Assembly (NCBI RefSeq): GCF_040183065.1
Contig: NC_091128.1
Location: 179,178,668-179,242,667, forward strand
DNA: 64,000 nt
Reading direction: 5' to 3'
Origin: Periplaneta americana
Taxonomy: Eukaryota > Arthropoda > Insecta > Blattodea > Blattidae
Part shown: piece by piece, positions 25,401 to 36,353 of the stretch
Numbering within the stretch: the stretch's first letter is position 1
Layout: each line of letters begins with the position of its first letter
Made by a program: the position numbers and the translations under genes
The notes under the pieces: model-generated
What the model saw: the letters and a program-made list of their open reading frames with translations, nothing else
Told to the model about the DNA's origin: nothing
The model's database searches: none

Positions 25401-28400
25401 AAATAACCAGTAAATATTAACTATCAACAAACCCGTCAAGTAATTTCATTTAGTTAATTTTCATATTGAGGACCTGCCTTTCCTGACTCTGGACACACTG
25501 CAGCCTACTGTCTTACTGCACTTGCCCTCATACTTTCAACTTCGTGTCCTGATATGCCTGTCATTCAGACATCAATGAAGGCTTGTACCACAAAAAACTA
25601 TGGGATCCTGAAGCTCGTCTGAATCTGGAACGGGTTTCCTTACGACAAAATCCTGCTTCACATTTATAAACAATAAAAACGTGCATTTCTGCCAAAATCA
25701 TGAAAATGAATTTAATTTGCAGCCATACTTGTCTAGGCCTATCGCCTAATTTGTACAACTGAGAAGTCTCTTGCCTTACTTACTTACTTACTTACTGGCT
25801 TTTAAGGAACCCGGAGGTTCATTGCCGCCCTCACATAAGCCCGCCATTGGTCCCTATCCTGAGCAAGATTAATCCATTCTCTATCATCATATCCCACCTC
25901 CCTCAAATACATTTTAATATTATCTTCCCATCTACGTCTCGGCCTCCCTAAAGGTCTTTTTCCCTCCGGCCTCCCAACTAACACTCTATATGCATTTCTG
26001 GATTTGCCCATACGTGCTACATGCCCTGCCCATCTCAAACGTGTGGATTTAATGTTCCTAATTATGTCAGGTGAAGAATACAATGCGTGCATTTCTGTGT
26101 TGTGTAACTTTCTCCATTCTCCTGTAGCTTCATCCCTCTTAGCCCCAAATATTTTCCTAAGCACCTTATTCTCAAATACCCTCAATCTCTGTTCCTCACT
26201 CCTAGTGAGAGTCCAAGTTTCACAACCATACAGAACAACCGGTAATATAACTGTTTTATAAATTCTAACTTTCAGATTTTTTGACAGCAGACTGGATGAT
26301 AAAAGTTTCTCAACCGAATAATAACAGGCATTTCCCATATTTATTCTGTGTTTAATTTCCTCCCAAGTATCGTTTATATTTGTTACTGTTGCTTCCAGAT
26401 ATTTGAACTTCTCCACCTCTTCAAAAGATAAATTTCCTATTTTTATAAATCCATTTCGTACAATATTCTCGTCACGAGACATAATCATATACTTTGTGTT
26501 TTCGGGAGTTACTTCCAAACCTATCTCTTTACTTGCTTCCAGTAAAATTCCCGTGTTTTCCCTAATCGTTTGTGGATTTTCTCCTAACATATTCATGTCA
26601 TCCCCATAGACAAGCAGCTGATGTAACCCGTTCAATTCCAAACCCTCTCTGTTATCCTGGACTTTCCTAATGGCATACTCTAGAGCAAAGTTAAACATTA
26701 AAGGTGATAGTGCATCTCCTTGCTTTAGCCCACAGTGAATTGGAAACGCATCTGACAGAAACTGACCTATACGAACTCTGCTGTACGTTTCACTGAGACA
26801 CATTTTAATTAATCGAACTAGTTTCTTGGGAATACCAAATTCAATAAGAATATCATATAAAACTTCTCTCTTAACCGAGTCATATGCCTTTTGTCTCTTG
26901 CCTTAAATATAAAAAATAGTTCATATCATGTCTTTATGCACTTTCCGTATGTAAATGGGAGCATCCATGGTTTGTGTGTTGATTCTTCCTTTTAGATGCT
27001 TTAAAAAATCCAGGCAGCCACTATAACAACATCTGACCTGCAGTATCTTTCTGAAAGACAGAGCAGAAAGGGTCCTAGTTGTACTGCTGCAGTAGTAAGC
27101 ATAGTTGGTCAGTGACAGGGCACACCTATCCATCTATCAGCATATAAACTAATGAAAACTGATGTCTTGAATTAACAGGCCTAGATTTAGAATGAGGACA
27201 ATGAGGCTTTATATCAATGAGAGCTCACACACTCGTATTCTGCAGAATTCTTGTGTTCTGTTACGTTGTGTGAAGGACGAACAAAGAAAAGTTCAGAAAT
27301 ATTTTAGAAACGACATTGGAATGAAGCTTGAGTGCTGAAGAGAAATTTGCTAAGTTGGGACATTGTGAATGTATGGGAACACTAAATGCAACAAAAGTGT
27401 AATTTTGAAGACCATATTAGCAGTAAGCTTTATAGCATACATTGGCACAATTTTCAGTTACGTGAGGCACTTGATTTGAAATAGTTTGTTTACTAGGAGA
27501 GGAGACTGCAGAGTAGGATGGGAAATATAAACTGCTGTGACCTGCGTCACCTTATCGTAATCGCTAAGGCGGTCAGTGGCGAATTATTAGGAAAGCGCTT
27601 GGGTAACGTGAGCGACTCTAAAACTTTTATTCAATTTGGCAAATTAATTCGGCAGCTTTAATCATAAACCTCTTTACTATTTCTCCATCATTGAATTGAT
27701 TTAAATCACAGGCGAGAAATTGCGTAACTAGCCAATAATATTCCATCACATTGTCTACGTTTATTTTCTTGAATATTCTGGCGTTTATCAAGATTACTTA
27801 ATAGATTTACACATTCTCGATTTAAAATAATTTCAGAAAATCATATTTCGTTTTCTACGCACATTTGATATTTTTTTTATAAATTTCTTTTGGAAATAAT
27901 ACGTACAAACAAAATTTAATTCCTCATACCTTTTAATGCAGCGTCTTTAAGGTATAATGTTGTATTTAATATACTATGCAAATGTTTAGATCATAAATTT
28001 TCTTCGGAATAGTACGAAAAATAGCATTTAATTTGTCTTACCTTCTAATTCGGCATGTTATTTATGACATAAGGAGTAATGTCGTTGTATATTAAATTTA
28101 TTATTGCCTAATAGGATTTTCGAGCATAACATACATCGTATGTTCTCCCCTTCTAAACAGCAAAACACCTCTTCCTCCCATTTCTCATGAAATAATAGTT
28201 TTCTAACGCGTACACACTGCTTTGATAATGCCATTATGCCACCACTGATATTGCTTATGAAACTGATATAGAACCTGCCCACACCTAGGAGCTACGTGAG
28301 GGAGGAACGGGGACTGTGAAGGTGATGTCACTCAGAGTGATAAGCTCTGTGAAGGTCAGTGAGGCATTATTTCAAGTAAGGCATGATGCCCATCCATGCT

Positions 28401-30907
28401 TTATAGTAAAGATATCTAGAAAAGTTTTCGTGATGTGTTCAACTTGCAATGACTGAAACACTCAAGTTACAGAAATGTATCAAACCTGTAATGTGAAATG
28501 GTTGCATCAATCTGTCCTTGATATATCTGGACTGAGAACATTGATCTGACTTGCTGGCTCTCGTAGTGGAAGATGATTTCAGTATGGTACTAGACCTTAC
28601 TTGTTGGGAGCCTAACAGAGTGTTTGCCCATGAGGACAATGCTTGCTTCTGCCAACCCTCTCCATTTCCTGAGTGCTGTGAAGGGGCAGAAAGTTACCGT
28701 CTCCACCATCTTTATATGACACATTGAAATGTCTTCATGTTTTAATATGTGATCCTGTGTTCTAATACTGATTTGACGTAATCCAACTTTTTCGAGTAGC
28801 AAACAGTCTAAGAAAATAAAATGGCATTATAATAATTCTGAGGAACACAACGCTGTTCATCTCCACTTTTTAAAGAAAGTGAATTGGCTGTCCTGTAATG
28901 ATAAATGAGTGTCTTTACATGCTTGTTATATTTCAACAAGGAAACTTGTATTTTCCCAATCAAGCAGAATAATATAAATTACATGACTGTATTATTCAAA
29001 AGTGTCCACGTCTATTGCAGAGTGGAATACAATACACTCCACGACCATTCCAACCAGCAGAATGTGATCATATCACTGACAAACAAGATGACAGCCAAAT
29101 GTTTGTAATATGCACCGTAATTTTTTTTGCAGTTTTCTACGAGACAATTTTCTTGAAAATGACGAAAATAAAATCAAAATAAGCATAATCATCCATTTCG
29201 TGAAAACAGTTGTGCCAAAAAAACAATTGGAAGAGAAATGTTGCAAAAAATTATCTTGAAAACTGTTCATGGCCAATTTAAAACTGAACTGAACTCTACA
29301 TTTTGTATTATAAAGGAAACGCATCTGACATAAAAACAAAATTATCTACATATATATACAGGCCTACCGTTTTTCTAGATATGGGACATAGGCACTTAAC
29401 ATTGTAATAAGAAACCTATGTATAAAAACAATGAATAAATAACTTAATCAGTGGGTTATGTTTGGAAATTAGTAGGCTTTGGCAAATTGTAAAACAAGCG
29501 AATATCATTTACAGTTGCTAAATCAAAGCCTGATGTTCTCTTGTCTTATAAATTGACAATAGCGAATAGGGATTATAAAGAATGGACACTGAGCGAATTT
29601 CCCTGTGTTTTGTTTCTCTGTGTACCGGCGTTTAGTTCCACTTTCAAGCGCTAGAGGTTAGTGTAATCGAGCATACGCAAAGATAATAATTGAGAATAGA
29701 GTTGAGACACAGGATCCAAACATCACCTACCTTATTGCGTAATCCAGTGATGCTTTGCTTCAAATAAATTCAAGTTAACAGCTTTTCCTTATTTCTCAGT
29801 GACAAACTAGTTGTAATAATAATTTTTAATATTTCAGATATAATAAATTATATTATAAAATAATATAATACATTATAAAATTATGTATCAAATTCGTTTA
29901 ATATTTGTATATAATATAATATAGGGATATGGTTTTACTTCTCATAAGAGTTTTGTTTTTTCCATTTTCAGTGCTATCAAATCATTACATATTTTAATTG
30001 TTGTTGAGGTCAACGTCTCAATTCTCATTATAAAGGAACTCTAGAGTCTAGACATTACAGTTAATGACGGATTTATTATTTTATGGATCCAATTTATTTT
30101 ATTTGAGTACATAATGTACCTAGATGTATTAATTATATGTGTTATATTTCCGCTGTGTCAACTGCTAGCTGGTGTGATGTCAGCGCCAACTCTAGGGAGA
30201 AAGCAGAATCTCACACTCTAGCCGGCTTGAAGGTCATTGAAATCAGTCCGGCTACTTCAAAGGTACCGACGCGAAGTGTCCATTCTTTATAATCCCTATT
30301 CGCTGTTGACAAAGCCTGCTGATTTCTAAACACAGCCCACTGATTAATTTATTTCTTCATTGTTTTTATACATAGGTTTCTTATGGCAATGTTAAGCCCA
30401 TGTGTCCTATAGTAAGGCCTGACATTGTTCAATCTAGGCTTCTTATTTTCATGATATCAGGACTAATTCCAATGCATACAGCACATCTTTCTGTAACAAA
30501 TTAAGTACTGTATCATCTTCCACTACATCCAGCTTTTCCAAACACAAGCATTTACTTATTTTGGATCTTAGTGCCTTCGCCTTGGTAAGAAGTCTTTTCA
30601 TTAGAGTTGTAAAGTATCAGGTTGATGTGGGAGACAGGGCTGGTGACCAAGACTGTACTATGTGTGTATTGATAGGCATCATTACTTTATAGGATGTTCT
30701 AGCAGATTGCATTCCCTTTTTGGCTTCTTCGCTTTCAAAATTCTGAAAGTTTTCTGACTGGAACAGCAAACTACGAAGTGAAACAAATAACCAATAGTCT
30801 TGGAGTTAACACAGTCCAGAGAATGTAAGCTTCTTCCCAGCTTCTCTTATCTTCATCACTTCCTTCATATTCAAGTGAAACCTTCACCTTCTTGGGTTAG
30901 GTGAAAT

Positions 30908-30945
<38 letters not shown>

Positions 30946-33657
30946 TTCTAATGTGCTGTATAGCGTGATTCGTGAGGTTACGCAAGCTCATTTTGGGGTA
31001 ATTTCAAATAAAGGAGTTCATATGAACATAAGTTTAATTCTCAAGAGTTATGGAACTGTAACAGTTGGAATCTTAAACCAAAGAAGCGATAATTGTGTCA
31101 ACTGTGAAGTACTAGCAAAGAGTTATTCCATTAAATCACAAGGCGAGGCACACATAATACGGTGCTTTTCGATGGTACCCTACAGTTTTTGGCACTTGCC
31201 TTGTTCTTAAAAAAATTTTTGTTGTAACTTCTATGTCAGTCACCATCAACAAAGGAAGAAACTATTTTAAATTTAATACTTTTTTGTTATTTTTACTTTT
31301 GCATAGTTTTCTTTATTGGACACTTAATAAACCTTGTGTAAATATACAATGAAAGAGTATTGGAACAGAGAAAAATTCTCTCTGGCGCCGGGATTTGAAC
31401 CCGAGTTTTCAGCTCTACGTGCTGATGCTTTATCCACTAAGCCACACCAGATACCCACCCCGGCGCCGGACAGAATCGTCTCAGTTTAAGTTCCAACTCT
31501 TGGGTTCCCTCTAGTGGCCACCCTCTGCACTACGTCATAGATGTCTATGAACGTAGGACTGAAGTCCACACATGTGCTGAGGTGCACTCGTTATGAGTGA
31601 CTAGTTGGCCGGGATCTGACGGAATAAGCGTCTTTCATCGAATGATGACGCAGAATATCTGCATGGAAATATCATATGTACTTCAGTACATTAAAATAAT
31701 ATATATTGTGTAAATATGTTTTCATATAGGCCTATGCCGAAAGAAAGACTATGATTCGCTGTAAGGTGACATAGCAGTAGTCTGTTATATTTGCCAGGTA
31801 TGCCTATAGTGGAGACCTTTCCTTGCAGTTACTCGACATTTTTGTGTATTTTAATTTGAAGAAAAAAGTTTTATTTCATAGCTCATGAAAGAATGAGTGC
31901 TTATGAATGGAATGTTTGCATCCGGTAGTGTCTGTTTGCTTCACATTTAAAAATTTTGTCTCCTGCTACAATACACGTGGCAGTTGCTTCAGACACATGT
32001 CAGTCAAGTCTGACTGCGTTTGACGAGGTTGTTTGGGCACAGATAGCTGCAAACCTGTTTATGCTGATTAATTGTAAGAATAGAAAATAGCTGAGTAAAT
32101 ATTCAGAATTAAACCTATATATTGTACTTATGAACATCTTACTGAAAATTATTTCATGAATAAGCTTTGTAATGTTTTTGACTGCTTAAAATGTAAATTT
32201 ATTCTTTCTTTCACAGCTCAGAAGATAGCCAGAAGGCATCTGATACAGAAGACATTCAGCTGTCAGAAAGGATTCGTAGTTTGAGAGCTAGAGTTAATAA
32301 AAAGCCACATAGAAGTGTCGGCAGATTAAGGAGGAGAACGGAACAGAAAAGTTCAGTGGAGCCGGTTTCGAAAGCTAGCACTGCACAGCTTGCATCGCTG
32401 TTGTTCCAGACTCCAAAGAGAGGTAGATCGGCGCACCAGGGAGAGGGCATTCCCACCTGCCCCATCTGCAGCAAGACCTTCTCCAACAAGACGCACCTCA
32501 ACTCCCACATCAAGCTGCACGACGGCGTGAAGCCGCACAGCTGCGAGACTTGTTCGAAGGCTTTCGCACGCAAAGGAGACCTCGCCATACACATGAGACG
32601 TCACACGGGGGAGCGCCCGTACGAGTGTCCGCAGTGCAAGAAGACTTTTGTTGAGAAGTCGCACCTGCTGCGGCACACGAGGAGCCACACGGGGGACAAG
32701 CGGCACGTGTGCCCCGTCTGCGGCAGCGCGTTCTCGGAGCGCGCGGGGCTGGCGAAGCACCTGCGCTCCCACACAGGGGAGCGCCCGCATCTGTGCTCCG
32801 TGTGCGGCAAGTCGTTCGCTCAGCGCGAGTTCCTGATCCGACATGCCCGCATACACACGGGTGAGCGGCCGTTCACTTGCGACCTCTGCGGCAAAGCGTT
32901 CTCGGACCGCTCGACTGCCGTCAAACATTCCAGACTGCACACCGGCCTCAGGCCGTTCCCGTGCCCGCTGTGTGGCCGCTGCTTCTCCCAGAAACAGCAT
33001 CTGACCGGCCACCTGAAGACGCACGCCGGCGAACGTCCGCACGGCTGCGAAGTGTGCGGGAAGAAGTTCGGGCGCAAGAGCGATCTGGTGGTGCACACCC
33101 GACGCCACACGGGGGAGCGGCCCCACAAGTGCGAGGCCTGCGGAAAGACGTTCCTCGACCGTTCGCACCTCGTGCGGCACAACAAGGTGCACAGCGGGGC
33201 CAAGCCCCACGTCTGCCACGTCTGCGGACGCTGCTTCGCGGAGAAGGGCCATCTCGACGGACACCTGCGCGTCCACACAGGCGAGAAGCCCTACTCGTGT
33301 GACGTTTGTTCGCGCAGCTTCGCCGACCGCGGCACGCTCGTCAACCACATGAGGGTGCACACCGGCGAGCGGCCGTTCGCCTGCCCCATCTGCAGCAAGG
33401 CGTTCGCGCAGAAGGGCTCGTTGCTCAAACACGTGCGCATACACTCGGGGGAGAGACCTTTCTCGTGCTCAGTCTGTGGCAAGCGCTTCGCGGATAAGGG
33501 CTACTTCGTGAAGCACTCCCGGCTGCACACCGGCGAGAACCTGCACACCTGCGCCCTGTGCGGCAAGTTCTTTGCGCAGAAGTGCCATCTCATCAGGCAC
33601 GCCAAGGTGCACGGCGTCCAGCCTGAGAGCGTCATCATGCCCGTCGTCACCATGTAA
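19413..33657 (+). CDS. C2H2 zinc-finger protein, 14 fingers (2 exons, 659 aa)
   Basis: Exon 1 is 19413-19951 (in-frame stop just upstream; donor AG|GTAAGG), an acidic, Ser/Lys-rich 179 residues with no recognised domain. Exon 2 is 32217-33657 (acceptor TTTCTTTCACAG). The join makes codon AGC and keeps frame. Exon 2 starts with [20 protein letters not shown], then 14 tandem fingers C-x2-C-x12-H-x3-H joined by TGERP-type linkers, and ends [10 protein letters not shown]. This layout suggests a sequence-specific nuclear DNA-binding regulator; target and orthology are unknown. There is no ZAD, BTB or KRAB domain in what I see. The finger region is GC-rich, unlike exon 1. The 12.3 kb intron is full of repeats; further small exons in it cannot be excluded. 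Exon 2 on its own is near certain; the link to exon 1 is inferred from phase. Confidence 0.82.
20505..20585 (-). repeat. tRNA-like SINE head relic
   Basis: The minus strand has A-box-like TGGTCTAGTGAG and B-box-like TGTATCGATTCC. It resembles the SINE head at 5218 but is decayed and has no clear tail. It lies in the zinc-finger gene intron. Confidence 0.5.
20586..21968. other. Intronic stretch without recognised features
   Basis: AT-rich; short open frames on both strands show no domains or splice context. Confidence 0.4.
21983..23093 (+). mobile_element. LINE family A copy with RT catalytic box
   Basis: It starts AAAAGGCATATCACTCGG and encodes RT palm motifs ([47 protein letters not shown]) and the C-terminal [11 protein letters not shown] region. 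A one-base insertion near 22775 shifts the frame. Duplication GTACATT(G/A)AAATAA lies at 21969-21982 and 23094-23107. The YADD box is intact, but the copy has no endonuclease. Confidence 0.93.
23108..24000. other. Intronic stretch without recognised features
   Basis: The open frame at 23419-23766 shows no domain; nothing else is identified. Confidence 0.4.
24001..24815 (+). mobile_element. LINE family B copy with near-complete RNase H domain
   Basis: Catalytic residues can be followed: YTDGS (Asp at 24039-24041), FDGEIVAI (Glu), FSDSKAAI (Asp) and [12 protein letters not shown] (Asp). Then come the CPLC...EHLKIC knuckle and an AACAACAACA tail near 24815. A stop near 24495 splits the frame. 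This is the longest family B 3' part in the window. The left boundary is approximate and no TSD was found. Confidence 0.88.
25015..25110 (-). repeat. tRNA-like SINE head
   Basis: Minus strand: A-box-like TAGCTTACCAG and B-box TGTTCGATTCC, with an adjacent T-run at 25010-25022 acting as a possible tail. Confidence 0.55.
25275..25440 (+). mobile_element. SINE relic of the family seen at 41892
   Basis: It shares GGTTCGAATCC, GATTATC..GATAAGATTTTTT, TATCACCAATTCTA and CGTTAAATAACC with the complete copy. Its 5' end is lost. Confidence 0.6.
25779..26892 (-). mobile_element. LINE family A copy, open reading frame unbroken from its 5' end
   Basis: The minus strand is open from [19 protein letters not shown] to MNLRVP with no stop (about 363 residues). 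The RT box is YGDD. The 13-bp duplication GTCTCTTGCCTTA lies at 25766-25778 and 26893-26905. It begins AAAAGGCATATGACTCGG, the same 5' start as the copy at 21983. Its intact frame points to a recent insertion. Confidence 0.93.
26906..27427. other. Intronic stretch without recognised features
   Basis: Nothing identified. Confidence 0.4.
27436..28398 (-). mobile_element. hAT deletion derivative with BED-finger N-terminus (copy 1)
   Basis: TIR CATA(C)ATTGGCAC / CATGGATGGGCA and perfect 8-bp TSD CTTTATAG (27428-27435, 28399-28406). The minus strand at 28225-28058 encodes the start of a hAT transposase: [20 protein letters not shown], then a BED-type finger C-x2-C (CMLC) and HYSLCH. The rest of the transposase is mostly deleted. 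Only 963 bp, so it must move in trans. Confidence 0.88.
28407..29340. other. Intronic stretch without recognised features
   Basis: Short frames only, without domain or splice support. Confidence 0.4.
29359..30421. mobile_element. Inverted-repeat element surrounding a MITE
   Basis: Arms 29359-29495 and about 30310-30421 are reverse complements (CAGGCCT(A/T)..., ATAAGAAACCTATGTATAAA). The MITE at 29560-30305 sits between them. Either this is a foldback element that received the MITE, or two opposed copies. No TSD found. Confidence 0.6.
29560..30305. mobile_element. hAT-like MITE (copy 2 of 2)
   Basis: Clean 30-bp TIRs AGCGAATAGGGATTATAAAG... at both ends, flanked by TTGACAA (29553-29559 and 30306-30312 region). 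It aligns end to end with 7723-8468; this copy keeps its right TIR better. Confidence 0.8.
30422..31333. other. Intronic stretch with a (TA)n microsatellite
   Basis: A (TA)n tract occupies 30910-30942. The open frame at 30953-31210 has no recognisable domain. Confidence 0.5.
31346..31705. mobile_element. Short interspersed repeat containing a tRNA-like segment
   Basis: Flanked by TTGTGTAAATAT at 31334-31345 and 31706-31717 (12 bp). It contains a minus-strand tRNA-like sequence at one end. Orientation is odd for a SINE because ~245 bp lie upstream of the tRNA part. Confidence 0.6.
31381..31451 (-). repeat. tRNA-like cloverleaf (anticodon position GTA), probably not a tRNA gene
   Basis: The minus strand folds: acceptor TCTGGTG/CGCCAGA, D arm GCTT...AAGC, anticodon stem TCAGC/GCTGA with loop ACGTAGA, T arm TCGGG-TTCAAAT-CCCGG. 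The A and B boxes are good. Position 33 is C rather than the invariant U, and it lies in a repeat, so I call it tRNA-derived rather than a Tyr tRNA. Confidence 0.55.
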
Positions 33658-33777
33658 TCATTCCAGCTTCAGTAGTGCTCGCCTTCACAAGTACGCTCTT
33701 GACTGGGGATTGAAGTAGGAGTGACAGAAGTCTGGTGTGTCTACGTTACTCTCTTGTCTCCTCGGCAGCATTTCTGC

Positions 33778-33783
33778 ATTAAA
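33778..33783 (+). terminator. Probable poly(A) signal ATTAAA of the zinc-finger gene
   Basis: This is the first common hexamer variant after the TAA stop, about 120 bp downstream. No better AATAAA is seen nearby. Confidence 0.45.
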
Positions 33784-34542
33784 AACAGAATTATTGTGGT
33801 CTAACACATCTCAGTTCTGAGCCTGGCAGGAATGAGGTAGCCAGTATAGCCAGTAGCAGTGAGAAGTACAGACCAGTCTGTTAAAAAAGATTCTGTGTTC
33901 TTTCAGGGATACACTGGCATGTGGGATATGTCACCTAGTTTCAGGAATGAATCTACAGTTGCATTGGTTTGAACGTTTAATTTTTATTTCTGTTTACAAA
34001 TGGAAAATATGAGCCTGTGATAAGAGAAGTAAGTAATGAAGGACATGCAATATAATATTTTCCCTTCATATCAAGCGACATTCTGAAATTACAACAAATC
34101 TTCACTAGAAGTGTATTATCACTTTGCGATTACAAATCAAATGAGTGGTTGTCGCACAGGTCTGTACCTGCTCTCAGTGCTGAGATATTACTGAGAGATT
34201 TACACGCAACGTCTGCGTCATTGGTTGTGTCACACAAGTTACTTCGGTTCATAGGCTGACTGCTAATAACTTTAACATTCAGCTGTGATCATAATGTTGT
34301 CACAGTAAGCATTTGAATTCTGTCATTATCTGGAACGGGTACCCATACTGAATGTGGGGAAAGACTTATTCTGAGGCAAAACACAGCCTGTGTTCATTTT
34401 CAAGTGAGATCTGTTTTTTGTGCCTGTGAGGCCTTGAGTATGGAGCGAGTTTAATCCCCAGTTGTTTTCGTTGTATGTTAACAAACAAAACACAAGCATG
34501 TGTGCAGTATTATGTTAGAATGCTTTGGTTAGGCTCTGCAAA
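33784..34542. other. Downstream of the zinc-finger gene; nothing recognised
   Basis: Possible remaining 3' UTR followed by unassigned sequence. Confidence 0.4.
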
Positions 34543-34544
34543 TA

Positions 34545-35192
34545 CAGAGCGTTCGCCTACGGGTGGGGCCAGGAAAGCGGCCTGCCTGCGGTGTCGCTTG
34601 CGGGAATCGTCTATCCATAAGCTTCCGCTTTCTATACTATACTCTGTAGGGTTTTAATTTTAAAAGTTTAGCAGCAGTAAAGACTGATGTTTTTGAAACA
34701 CTAACTTCCTGTGAAACACATCTTAGAGATTTATTAGGAGAGCGTGTAAATGATGCACTGATTTCATCAATTTTTTCTCCCGTCAATACTCTTCGTTTTC
34801 GCTTAGGAATTGTAGCATTTATCGACCCTTCATTTGTTAACAAGACGTCTAACAGTTTCTCTATTCTGAATTGGAGCACCCGAATATTTCACTTCAAATT
34901 GCCTACGCACCTCTCTACATGACTCTGTTTTCACATATGCATCATACATAAAAACTCTCTGTTCAAGCGTGAATTTTGCATTTTGCATTGTTAACAAATT
35001 TTACACACATGCTGAATATTAAGCAACTGTGTCAAGAAACTGCACTGTACGTGTTAAATACTGCAACATCTGGCTCACAACTAATAACTTGTCGACCTTG
35101 ATTGTCGAGCGTGTCTCAACAACTGCGCCTCGCACAAAGTGGCGTATCAATACATGCCGCTTTCCTGGTCCCACCCGTAGGCGAACGCTCTG
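34545..35192 (-). mobile_element. Mariner-superfamily deletion derivative (DUF4817-type HTH)
   Basis: TIRs start CAGAGCGTTCGCCTACGGGT and run about 40 bp with two mismatches; TA lies on each side (34543-34544, 35193-35194). The minus strand about 34987-34637 encodes the N-terminal HTH (KFTLEQRVFMYDAYVKTESC ... KRRVLTGEKIDEI ... VSKTSV) with a frame break in the middle. The catalytic domain is deleted, so the copy is non-autonomous. Confidence 0.88.
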
Positions 35193-35194
35193 TA

Positions 35195-36351
35195 GATCAT
35201 TGACGTCATCGACGAAAAAACAATGCTCCCAATTGGAAATGAACACACAATACACTTCCCTATAAATGAGTCAACGTTTTTAATCAATTTATTATATATC
35301 TTATCAGTAAGAGCCAGTTGGCAATTTGGTTATATCCCGTCCCTGTACCCATTGTGTACCTGCGAGGAGCTGAGATGTGGACATAGATTCACCTCCCATT
35401 GTGCAGTTCAAGAGAGAGCGCTAAATGCTGCCAACGCAATACTGCATTCTTTCATAGTACATGGAACTAGAACACATTGAAAAAATTTCTGCAAAATATA
35501 AGACAATTGTGACAGGAAGGTTCAGATTGATGAGATCTTCTGATTAGTGTAAATAAACTTCGACAATTACAGATAGTTGGCAAAGTACAAACACTGCAGG
35601 AACTCTTCTGTGCAACAGAGTAACAGACTTCTAGCCGACAGGGCACCATTCTTCCCCACAAGATCGAACTCACTCTAGCGAAGTCCCGCAGTCAAGAGTT
35701 TATATGTGAAGGCCAGTATTAGTTCGACCAGATTTGCATTTTGTCGGGGTGGCCATTGTTTCAGTTTAGTTGCAACGTCACAGAACTGTGATTCTAATGT
35801 GTGTGTCTGTGCCACACAACGCCATGTGCTTTCAAAGCTGCACACAGAAAGTTGCCATAAAGATTCTCGTATTGTGTGTAGTGTGATTGATTCCAGTAAT
35901 GAGCAATAAACTGGAACTGCCATCATGAGGATGGCTTGTAAACTTTTAAACTATGTACAGTATACACAGCATCGTTTATTCTTTAAACATAGAAGCACTC
36001 ATCTGCACACACCCAAAAGAAATTAATCTGTGCTAACCTGAACATTTACCTCTCCACTACATTTACTTTCGGCCTGCATATAACATCAGTAGAGACTGCA
36101 GTATGTCACAAAGTGGAAGTTACAGTGATGGGTTAAACTTGTGACGTGCAGCTGTATATTTCTTTACTGTAATGGAGATAGATCTAGGGAAAAAGCAAAT
36201 GAGTGCTGGGGAGTTCAAAGCAGCCTTCATAAAGCTTGGCAGAGTCATTGTAAATAATGTCCATATCTTGATGAAACATATTTATATAACGATTTACCGA
36301 CACTTGCAGATCTTATGCTTGGGATCATTTTAAGTGGAATGTGTCCGATTC
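35195..36351. other. Unassigned intergenic stretch
   Basis: Open frames at 35223-35480 and 35706-35909 have no recognisable domain; an AATAAA at about 35906 is isolated. Confidence 0.35.
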
Positions 36352-36353
36352 TA

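Noticed and set aside
32353-33444. Long minus-strand open frame opposite the zinc fingers
   Set aside because: It is the antisense shadow of a GC-rich repeated finger array; the plus frame has perfect C2H2 spacing.
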